NCBI GenBank assembly: GCA_033002965.1
Contig: JAURVB010013950.1
Location: 62,001-126,000 of the forward strand
DNA from: Piper betle
Taxonomy: Eukaryota; Streptophyta; Magnoliopsida; Piperales; Piperaceae
Direction of reading: 5' to 3'
Length of the DNA: 64,000 nt
The stretch's first letter is position 1; each line of letters starts with the position of its first letter. Made by a program: the position numbers and the translations under genes. This document shows positions 46,598-58,069 of the stretch, piece after piece. A model generated the notes under the pieces. It was not told the DNA's origin. It did not search any database and worked only from the letters and a program-made list of their open reading frames with translations.

Positions 46598-46785
46598 TTA
46601 CAATAACAATGACCACCATAGAGTTGACTTTCGGTGGGTCTTTATGCTTAATCCATTAATGAAGGGTGTTATGATTAGTAAGATCATCTTAGTTGGAAGC
46701 TTGATTATCATGGCGATGATCAACACAAATATCAATGTGGAACCATAAACAACCAAAACTAGGAAACTTAATTTTTTGGTTAGGT
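46598..46785 (-). pseudogene. 5' fragment of duplicated peroxidase
   Basis: The minus strand repeats the start of the peroxidase at 45025. The codons MIIKLPTKMILLII correspond to [14 protein letters not shown], and the 5' leader matches. Homology ends after about 20 codons, so only the signal peptide remains. Its upstream region continues beyond an inserted foldback element, at 49104-49980. Confidence 0.75.
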
Positions 46786-46789
46786 TAAG

Positions 46790-49066
46790 ACTATATATAT
46801 ATATATGAGAAAAGAGTTGTTGTCCTGTAGCACAGCCAAGATGGTTGTGTTGCACTTTCTAGCCATTGGATTGATTCAATCCAACGGCTATAAATTAAAA
46901 CAAGCTCCACCACCCCACAACCCCCACCCCCTGTTTCTTCCCCTGCCTGGCCGCCGCGGCCCTTTCCCCACCACACCCCACTTCCCCCGGCCCCACCCCC
47001 GCCGCTCCCGCCCCTCCGAGCTGACGTCTTCCTCGACCCCTCCAACTTTAGCCTCGAGCACGACGTCATCTGGACCTTTCCTTCCCCCTCCCCGCACCGC
47101 CGCTGGCGCCCTGGTCATGCCTGCTCCCATTCCACATTGTCAGCGGCTTGCGATGTCTTTTAGCGACAACATTTGGATGGTGGGGTGGCTGCGGCCCGAG
47201 GGTGTGGCGTCGCCGACGGTGGGTTCGAACAGGGGATCCTCTGTTGGGAGCGAGTCAGGAGCGTCAAATTGTGAGATTGGCAAAACAACGACAGCACAGG
47301 GAAGCAGCGTAGCTAGCTGGCAGCAAGCGGTCGGCAGCGAGGTCGCCGGCGATAAGGGTGGCACGGCAAAACAAAGGGAGTGGGGGCGATCGGTTGGCAG
47401 GGGAAGAAACAGGGGAGAAGGTTGGGGGTAGTTTCGTAATAAAAACTTACTTGCTCCCGACCCGAGTCAATATTATAAAATATATCCTGAAAAATATAAA
47501 AAATATATATAATAAAATGCTATAAAATAAAATAATCAAATTCTAACTCGAATAACATGCTATAAAGCTAATAACCCACCCAAAACTAATAAATTATGCG
47601 CTCTACCACGATAAAGGGGAAAAGAAAGGGCGATGATAATTTCGTAATAAAAACTTGACTTACTCCCAACTCTAGTCAATATTACGAAATAAATTAAAAT
47701 AATAAAATAATTTCGTAATAAAAGTTTAACTCTCTCCCGACTAGAGTCAATATTATGAAATAAATTTAAAAAAATAAAATAATTTTGTTATAAAAACTTG
47801 ACTTGTTCTTGACTCGAGGCGGCATGCCACAGCTACAGATCGAAACCTGGACGAGGCCCATCTTTGTCGGGTAGGGGAGATGTATTTTTCATATTTTTCA
47901 AGATGTATTTTATAATATTGACTCGGGTCGAGAGCGAGTCAACCTTTATTACAAAATTGCTATCATTTCATTTTTCTTCACTAACTCTCTTTTCTCCCCA
48001 TCGAGCGAGTCAAGTTTCTCTCCTACCCAGCAAAGATGGGCCTCATCCAGGTTTCGATCGGGTGCCGTGGCCTGCCACCTCGGGTAGGGAACGAGTCAAG
48101 TTTTTATAACGAAATTATTTTATTTTATTTTTTAAAATTTATTTCGTAATATTGACTCTAGTCCGGAGAGAGTTAAATTTTATTACCAAATTATTTTATT
48201 TTTTAATTTATTTCGTAATATTGATAAGAGTTGGAAGTAAGTCAAATTTTTATTACGAAATTGTCATCGCCTTTTCTTTTCCCCTTTATCGCGGAGAGCG
48301 GGTTATTTATTAGTTTTTGGTGGGCTATTAGGTTTATAGCATGTTATTCGAGTTAGAATTTGATTATTTTAATTTATGGTATTTTATTATATATTTTTTA
48401 GGATATATTTTATAATATTGACTCAATTCGGGAGCGAGTAAGTTTTTATTACGAAACTACCCCCGACCTTCTCCCCTGTTTCTTCCCCTACCTACCAATC
48501 ACCCCGCTCCCTCTATTTTGCCGCGCCACCCCTATCGCCGGCGACCTCGCCACCGACCGCCTGCTGCCAGCTAGCTACGTTGCTTCCCCGTGCTGTCGCT
48601 GTTTTGCCAATCTCAAAATTCGACGCTCCTGACTCGCTCCCAACAAAGGAGCCCCTGTTTGAACCCACCGTCGGCGATGCCACACCCTGGGCTGTAGTTG
48701 CCCTGCCAGCCAAATGTTGCTGCTGAAAAAGGCATCGCAAGCCACTGACGATGTGGAATGAGAGCGGGCATGACCGGGGCGACAGCGGCGGTACAGGGAG
48801 GGGGAAGGAAAGGTCCGGACTGATGTCGCATTCGAGGCCGAAGTCGGAGGGGTCGAGGAAGACGCCGGCGCGGAGGGGTGGGAGTGGCGGGGGTGGGACC
48901 GGGGGAAGCAGGGCGCGGCGGGGAAAGGGCTGCGGTGGCCAGGCAAGGGAAGAAACAGGGGGCAAGGGGTTGTGGGGTGGTGGAGCTTGTTTCAATTTCC
49001 CGCCGATTCAACAACTGGAAAGTGCAGAACAACCATCTTGACTGTGTTGCAGAACAGTAACCCTTT

Positions 49067-49103
<37 letters not shown>
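46790..49103. mobile_element. Foldback Mutator-like element
   Basis: The two halves are long imperfect inverted repeats of about 1.05 kb each (46790-47860 and 48010-49103). Matching pairs include the tip (cactttctagccattgg.. / ..gaaagtgcag), aaacaagctccaccacccc / gtggtggagcttgtttc, gcgaggtcgccggcga / ctatcgccggcgacctcgcc, ggggaagaaacagggga / tcccctgtttcttccccta and gaaacctggacgaggccc / gggcctcatccaggtttcg. Each arm carries copies of the ~70-bp tgact-gagtca unit. The tips start with TTAAGA and a (TA)n run. No target duplication was clear. It interrupts the copied peroxidase upstream region, and shared arm sequence ties it to the FRS-carrying element at 21.8-30.15 kb. Confidence 0.85.
49067..49103. 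repeat. (TC)n(TA)n microsatellite
   Basis: About nine TC units are followed by nine TA units at the right tip of the foldback element. The left tip has only TA units. Confidence 0.9.
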
Positions 49104-49980
49104 CTTAAAGCGAATATCAACTCAGAGAGCCAGTCATGAGATGAAGCATATAGAGTAGCTAAGGCAAGGGAGTGAACATGAGGAAATGATCTTGACAAAG
49201 AAGATTATTGAGCCAGGTCTTTATACACATGGATCTGCACATGCACCGATCTTGAAACTTCCACTTAACAAAGGATAGGTAGGATCGGGTATAGAATTAA
49301 CCAAAACTATGTAGCACCAAAATGTGTGGTTAGGATACCACGTGTTGTAAAGGTGAATCGAACTTAACTAAATAACGGATCAATATGCAAGCTTTCTATA
49401 ATTCCATTACATCAATGCTAAACCATGTTAAGTCATCTGACAACACTTTAGTGAGACATATTGAGACAAGTGCGCCATCATATATATATAATAAATAAAA
49501 GTAATAATAATAATCAAACAACCAATAAATTGTTGCACGGCAGCTGGTTCCCACATTGATCTAATTTCCTCACTATCACCGTTCGCCCATCAAGGCATCA
49601 ACTAGATAGTATACAATAGAGTGGCCATCATTATTTTGAGGCACGAACTGCTGTAGAAGCGAGAGGGTGACATCGCTTCAGAAACATCCACCGGTGGCAG
49701 ACCAACCAATCAACCCAGAGCATATCGTAACTTACAAGCTTACGTGAATCAAACAACCTACTTAAAGTTGTCTAGGAGCTACTTATGAGTGCGCTTTGAC
49801 CTCAATGCATATAAAATAGTTGATTAGCTTCGTTATGGTGTACCCACAACCCAAAAGGAGTATATACAACGCAAGTGTTTATTTGTATATTCAAGGTGTA
49901 GCTAGTCTGCTCTTGCATTGGGGAAATAAAGCGAATTATATGAATGCATGTACAGTCCATTCCCTTGATTCATACATTTT
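49104..49980 (-). repeat. Second copy of peroxidase upstream region
   Basis: This corresponds block by block to 45060-45980 but is more diverged, with small insertions and deletions and an AT-rich insertion near 49480. It is the part of the partial tandem duplicate that lies beyond the foldback element, and no functional gene follows it. Confidence 0.75.
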
Positions 49981-50484
49981 TTGTGTCTCCTGTAACAGGT
50001 GGCCTACGCTTTGTCTATTTAGGTGATGAGTGGCGCCGAAAGAGGAGGAGAATTGGATGGGAGGACCATACCTGATTGTTCAAGTGTGTGCATTTGGATA
50101 GAAGATGGGCAAACAAATATTAAAACTTCGTACGTAACTAAGAGTAGTGCATTGGTGAAGGCTCATTGCGTTGGTTGGAAATGGAAACGGTAGGGACGAT
50201 GAAAGCATGGCTTCGACACGTGTATGCATATTACCAAATACCAATGGGCTTGACGAACTGAACCGTGAAACTCTGGTCAACGGGCAAACGTGCACCACAT
50301 CAAACCATGCATCCATGGGCTTTGACCTTCCATCGAAGACGGGCCCACATAACTTTATTTTAAATCATAATAGATGGGCTTCTTATGGTGTCATTCATCA
50401 TGGCCCGTGAGACGAATGCAATCTGTGACCACAAAAATTGTGCACCTCAATCTCGCCATCTCCCGCCTCATCCTCAATTCCCAA

Positions 50485-50573
50485 TTATCCAATCGTATTC
50501 GCGCAATCCATCTCAGAGTTCCATTCCCACCAATCGCATCTCTCATCCGTTTCCCGCCACAACATAAAATAAA
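50485..50573 (+). promoter_or_regulatory. Candidate LHCB5 core promoter
   Basis: Upstream of the LHCB5 start are two CCAATCG boxes (50489 and 50530), a GGATAA-type I-box on the minus strand (ttatcc, 50485-50490), which is typical of light-regulated photosynthesis genes, and an AT-rich ataaaataaa at 50564-50573 that could serve as a TATA element about 90 bp before the ATG. Assignment is by motif and position only. Confidence 0.35.
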
Positions 50574-50663
50574 GTGTGTCATTTCAGGCCTTCAACCTGA
50601 GAGTTGACATTTTTGCCATCCTCGCCGGCAAAGCTCCGAGTCTCCACCTCCGCCGGCGAACTA

Positions 50664-52264
<1,601 letters not shown>

Positions 52265-52559
52265 ACTTTCGTTCCTCGAGTCGTTAATGTACATTTTCTA
52301 TGGAATCCTCAAGGCTTCTGAAGATCCTGTTTTCTCCCCTCTAGATCATGCTTGGGTTGGTAATAGATAACTTGTGGGCAGTGGCAACAAACTAAACTGT
52401 TTCTTCCACACCTTAAATGCACTGAATGCCATGGTTTGGCCTTGCTGAGAAATGACAAACTAGGAGTCAAGATTCATTGTATTAACGAGCATACGTCGAC
52501 CACAAAATGGGCCATGCCTGGCAGATGCCATATTTATAAAATCATTATTGAGGTAGGTG

Positions 52560-53640
52560 GGAACCTCCCCCAGATTAGCCCACATTCACAAAGCATTGTT
52601 TGCTGATCCTTTGCTTGAACTCGGTGGCATACTTTTGCACCCGCTTAACATACATTCTAGAATGCTGTCCGTTTTGACGAAATGTAAATCAAATTTCATG
52701 TACGCTAAGTACACCAGTGGGAAAATGTTTTTCAGTGATAAAAGGCTTATTTTTTATGACAAAATGTTTTTATTATCGAAATTAGCCACCGTAAATTTTG
52801 GTTATAAAAGCCTTAATAACGAATTAATTTAGTAACAAAACAGTAATAAATTGTTACTAAAATTTTCAATGATAACATTTGGTTATAAATTATTACCAAA
52901 TTTTAATGACAAAATAATAATAATAATAAATTACTAAAATTAGTGACATAATCTGTGGATAAGATTTTTCATTAAATTTGGTGTATGTCAGCAGCAAATT
53001 AAAAGATAAAAAAATAAAATGAAATTATCGTGCCCTGCAACATGCCAGTGGGGGCATTTCATCGTGGGTGTCCACGTGCGCCTAGTGCACCATGTGGGCA
53101 GCCAGCGCCAGTGTGGCACATGCTGGCCGTGATGGTGTGGCGCACATGGCCGGGCCACTCAGCGGTAGGGTTGGATCGCGTGGCAGCGGCAATGGGCCGT
53201 GCGGTGACGTTGGGTTGTGTGTGGGGGCTGCGCCGCTGTGGGCCCATGATAGGGTGGCATGAAGGGGCGGCTGGGCGGGGAAGGTGTTGGGCCTCGCAAT
53301 GGGCGATTGAGCGGCAAGCAAGGTTGGCGAGGGCACGGGGAGGTGAGGCATTGGTGTGGCAAGGCGAGGGCAGCGAGGCCGCAGAGCTACAAGGCGGCAA
53401 TGCTAGGCCAGCAAGGGGAGAACGGCGGGGCGTCAGGCAGAGAGAGTGGCAACCTGGCTTCGTGGTGCCACTGAGTAGTCGCGGGCCCGTGTGCACATGG
53501 CCATTTAATGGCCACGTCACACCCGAGATGCCCACGCACCTCTGCGCTAAATTTTTTTAAAAATTTTAAATTTAGCCATAAAAAATAATGGTTATTTTTT
53601 GATGACCAGGTCTTATCATTTGTGTGTTCTTTTTTGTTTT
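52560..53640. mobile_element. Putative non-autonomous DNA element
   Basis: AT-rich flanks with repeated words (gtgataaaa, atgacaaaat, ttactaaaatt, tttggttataaa) surround a GC-rich centre (53030-53550) whose 176-codon open frame has no protein-like character. The same flank words and a similar GC-rich core occur at 180-660. The organisation resembles CACTA-type or similar DNA elements, but no termini or target duplication were found. It lies 3' of LHCB5. Confidence 0.4.
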
Positions 53641-54815
53641 CCCAAGCTTATAATTACATGAAAATGAGTGCAATGTTTTTTAAGGAAACAGTATTACGAG
53701 TGGCCTCAATTTCGTCTCAAAAGTTATCAATATATAAGCTTTATTATCGTTTCTTTCATCGGAAATGATGACATCGATTACAACTACTACGAGGTCAAAA
53801 TTCCAGCAAAATGACAATATGGCAAAGCACTTCATTTTTAGATAATCAAATTTCCCATAAAACTAACAGGCAAACCTTGCGGCGTCCAAAATAGATATAT
53901 CCGGGATTTAAAATGCTTTCTCTCGAATCTGGATGAAGATGAAAAACCAGTCTTCTTCAACAGACGCCTCCTGGAATGTGACAGTAGTCGAAGGCACGTT
54001 TCTTGGCGGTAATTGATGATCAATCTTGGAACGTCATTGCTGCGCGCGGACCTGTCAGTCGTTTGGAAGCTTTGCCAATGCGTAAAAAGTGGACAACTCG
54101 AGTTTGAGAACATTATAGAGGCGGTTAAATGCTAAAAACCAAAAAACAAAAAAAAAGAGTCGGTTTTTTTTTAAAAAAAAAACAGAAAAAGAGTCGTGTT
54201 CATGTGGCAAGCTGGAACGAGGTGATCGAACAAACTTCATTTTTTTACTAATTGTAGCATCTCTCTTACCAGCATGACCCATGATTGCCACAAAGCATGT
54301 CTGTTGAAATTTGTACCTGTAGTTGACCCACAGCACGAATGCAATGTGTATAATTCCTCACCTGTCATGGTCTAACTCTTCGTCCGATCCTTTAACTAAT
54401 CGACCTGTTGGTTCCATTGTGCCTTCCTCCTTATCTCGTAACCAGGTATGAGTTACACTTAGCCAAACCTTGTTCTGCCTCTTTGCTTCAATTAAAATCT
54501 TGCAGACAGTTGAGTGTTCGTGGTGGTCGTTTTCAAGTTTTAGCCTATTTAGAAGGAATCTGATCTCGTAATTATATGTTGCATATAATACATCTAATCG
54601 ATTATAAGTTTTAGCCTATATATGGTACATTTGTTTGAGCAATCTTATATAAGTGAGAATTTTTTTGAGGAATACATAAGTACTACATGATCAATTCAAT
54701 TTTCCGATTTAAAAGAAGTTTGGAAGTCTAGTACAATTCTCTTGAAGCGTTGAATACATTTTTCAGATTTAAAGTAAAAAATATTCTGAAATCTCAAGTC
54801 GGCATAGAGCCTAAG
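53641..54815. other. Intergenic upstream of the monooxygenase gene
   Basis: No gene is recognised. Poly-A/T tracts occur near 54140-54185. An in-frame ATG at 54750 extends the following gene's frame upstream, but the extension has no conserved features and I treat it as untranslated leader. Confidence 0.4.
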
Positions 54816-56542
54816 ATGGGTTCTTTGAGTGTTGAAAGCCACGAAATAGTCATAGTTGGAGGAGGAATCTGTGGCCTTGCAACTGCCCTCGCCCTTCACA
54901 GGTTTGCACCATTTTTTTTTTCAAGCACAATACCAATTGCATGCATGAACGTTACAAATATTGTCGTAATTTGATCAAAGTGAAGTTTAAGTAAACATAA
55001 TTTTAAATATTGTTGCAGGAAGGGCATAAGAAGCTTGGTCCTAGAACGGGCAGAGGGCCTCCGTGCTACAGGCGTCTCGCTAGTGGTTCACGACAATGGA
55101 TGGCGTGCCATGGATCACCTCGGCATCGGCCCCCAGCTTCGCCAGAAGTCCGTTCAAATACATGGGTAATTAGCATAAGCATCCTCACTTCAATCACCTC
55201 AAAATTGGCAGCTCAATTTCTCACCTCTCTTCTCTAATTCTCTCGTTTTTTTCAGTTTGCGATACATCTCGCTCGATGACAATACTGTTAGAGAGCAGCC
55301 GAGCGGGTACGGAACCATGTGCTGAAACTTCCTAGCTAATTAACATGTTGCATTACTTTGTGGATTACAACAATTACGTGCAGGGTGCATAGATCTAATT
55401 GGTTTATGGGAGTTTTTTGCAAATTATGATGAAACAGGGAGTTGGAACAAAGGTGTGTCAAAAGAAGCGACCTCATTAACTCACTCTCCGAGGACTTGCC
55501 TGCTGGAACTCTTCGTTTCGGTTGCCGAGTGGTGGCTGTTGAAATCGAGCCTTCCACTTGCCATAATCTTCTTCACATGGACGACGGCACTTCCATCCAC
55601 GCCAAGGTACGACCCTATTTTAGCGTATATTCCTCTCTTTCAAATTGGATTCCATAATCATTTTAATTTATTGATTGATTCCATGCAGGTTTTGATCGGA
55701 TGCGACGGTGTGAATTCCATTGTAGCCGACTCTATAGGCATGAAACCCGCCAAAGTTTCATCCACACTAGGAATCAGGGGGATGACCAGTTACCCAAACG
55801 GACACGGATTCCCCAGGGAGTTCTTCCAAGTCCAGAGAAAAGCCTCCATATTCGGAAGGTACCCCATCGATGACAAGCAAGTTTACTGGTTCTTGGCTCG
55901 ACCATGGAATGCCACGGGTAAATGTTACACAATACGCGATATGTGTATCTATGTGCGTACATGACAGCCTATATAATAATTCAACTACAACTGCTGATGA
56001 TGTTGACATAATGAAACACAGATATTAGCATCTCAAGAGATGCCAAACTCGTCATCGAATCTACAATAGAGGCGGCAAAGGAATTCCCGCCGGAGATTGC
56101 AGACATGGTGAAGACGAACGACATGGATTGCATGAGCTGTGCAAGGATACGATATAGAAGCCCCTGGGACCAAGTCACGAACCCGTTCCGCAAGGGGACG
56201 GTGACGGTCGCGGGGGACGCCATGCACGCAATGGGACCGTACCTGGCACAGGGAGGGGCATCGGCCCTGGAAGACGCCGTCGTCCTCGGCCGTTGCTTGG
56301 CCGAAGCGAGGGGGAAGAGGTCGATGGAGAGGGCGGTTGAGGATTACCTCATGGAGAGGGCGGTTGAGGATTACCTCATGGAGAGGAGGGGCCGAGTGAT
56401 GCGGTTGTCAATGCAGACGTATCTGATGGGCTTGGCCGTGACCGCGCCATGGAAGCCCCTCAAAGTGGCGGTTCTGTTGCTTGTCGTGATCTTGTTTGGG
56501 AAGGGCCTAGCGCATGCCCGATATGACTGCGGTCCGCTCTAG
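54816..56542 (+). CDS. FAD-dependent monooxygenase, MO1/MO2-like
   Basis: Six exons (54816-54901, 55019-55165, 55256-55306, 55438-55606, 55689-55917, 56022-56542) encode 400 residues. The flavin-binding hallmarks are all present: the dinucleotide motif IVIVGGGICGLATALAL (G15, G17, G20), the middle GCDGVNS motif, and the GDAMHAMGPYLAQGG motif near residue 290 that binds the FAD ribityl chain and encloses the pyrophosphate. The closest known group is the plant MO1/MO2 monooxygenases (At4g38540, At4g15760), related to zeaxanthin epoxidase and salicylate hydroxylase. Substrates of the plant members are not firmly known. Near the C-terminus a 27-bp unit is exactly duplicated (56324-56350 and 56351-56377), giving MERAVEDYL twice in frame. 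The end is hydrophobic (KVAVLLLVVILFGKG) and could touch a membrane. The start is the first ATG before the conserved SHEIVIVG. Confidence 0.93.
56324..56377 (+). repeat. 27-bp exact tandem duplication in coding sequence
   Basis: Two identical 27-bp units each encode MERAVEDYL, and a partial third start (atggagagg) follows. The duplication keeps the reading frame and adds nine residues to the monooxygenase. Confidence 0.97.
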
Positions 56543-58069
56543 AAGCGATGATTTTTTTCTTTTAGGGCTCCAATATATCACAGCTCCTTAATAAATACTG
56601 TTTTGCAGAAATTGTTCAACCGGACAACGGACTAATTGCTTTTATATATATATATATATTAAGAATCCACAATTCTTGTATCCTACACATGATGGAATAG
56701 ACACTTATGTGGATTAATTTTCAAGAGAAGTGGTGTTACCTACTAAGTGAAGTAACGAAGATCGTCCTATCCAATCTCTCTTGGCATTTATCACATACTT
56801 ACCTATTTATATATAATACTAATAAAACACATTAGGAACAAAATTTTTTTAGCACATACGTATAAAATTAATAACAATTTTACAAATGAGTGTTATTGGC
56901 TTACACAATAAAAATTATAATATAACTATATGCCGAAAAAAGGGCCTTATTATTGCAAGCAATCTTCAATCCTCTCGGTCTTTCCTGCCTAAAAATGATA
57001 TACATGTATCAATCAGACCAAATTTTTAGATTAACACAAAAAGGATAGCCTCCAAGAAACAGCTGTTTAAAAGACTTAATTATATGGAATTGAATAGAAG
57101 TTACCAATGACTTGTGGTAACTCATTTATACTTCTATTAAATTCTACTTAATTAAGTTACAAATGACTCATAATAAGCCTTGAAAAAAAACGATGACTTG
57201 TAAGTTGTAATAAATCAAAGAGATCGAGTCAGAAAAACCATCAATTTTAAAGCTAGTTAATTGAAAATAATTTTGAAAAAAGTTACATGACCATAAAACT
57301 ATATGTATTGTTTAAGCTATATTTTAAATGATTCATGGCGGGACCTATAATTAAACGATTCATGATCAGGACCTTCATATTACAACTAGTGAAATAGATT
57401 TAAATTTTTAATTCTTCCAAGAAATTAAAACTTATCTTCTCTATCGTTGTAATTTACCTATTAAATATTTACACCACACAATTTGTTTATTTATTAATAA
57501 CGAAAAATTTACAAAGGGAACAAAAATTTTCATTTATTTCTCTACGATCAAATGTGCAAAACTAATTGCACTATATTATGCCTTTAAAAAAAATATATAT
57601 ATATATAATATTTTAAAAAGAAGAAAAAGGAAAGCATTATCAATTAATTAATTTATTTTTAAACCTAATTAATTTAATTTATATAATCAGAATGTGCGCG
57701 TTATGACTCAGGTGGGAACCATCTGCCAGTCCAGGGATTTACTTTAACAAGTGCTATAGTAAACTTCCTTTAATAATTTTCCTAATTGGTGTAAATTATT
57801 TTAATTGGCAGAAATTAAATTAATTAATATATGCTTTTTTTAAACACCACTAATTAAAATAAAATAATTTACACCGATTAAAAAAAGTTTACCAGAGCTC
57901 GCTCGGACAAGTGCTATACCAAATCCCATTCCCGGAGGAGAGAATGGGGTTAAAAGTGAGTCCGTCCGCGACACACACGCAACGACCCACTCCCCGTTCT
58001 CCTCCGCTCTTGTCTTCCCTTCCCCTTCCCCCAAACCCCTCCCCTTCTCCACACCTCTCGCTTCTCTCC
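56543..58069. other. Intergenic, AT-rich
   Basis: No gene is seen. A (TA)n run lies at 56644-56659 and another near 57592-57608. The last ~130 bp are pyrimidine-rich and are probably the 5' leader of the gene that starts at 58070. Confidence 0.4.

Noticed and set aside
46805..49041. Frames of 120-208 codons in the foldback element
   Set aside because: They lie in both inverted arms and reflect GC bias. No transposase motif.
53030..53560. 176-codon frame (+) downstream of LHCB5
   Set aside because: GC-rich core of a putative DNA element, open on both strands, no recognisable motif.
52690..53660. CACTA ends
   Set aside because: A caccagtgggaaaa word near 52710 is suggestive, but no matching inverted end or 3-bp duplication was found.
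54750..54815. Upstream in-frame ATG for the MO1-like gene
   Set aside because: The 22 extra codons have no targeting-peptide character and family members start next to the FAD-binding strand.
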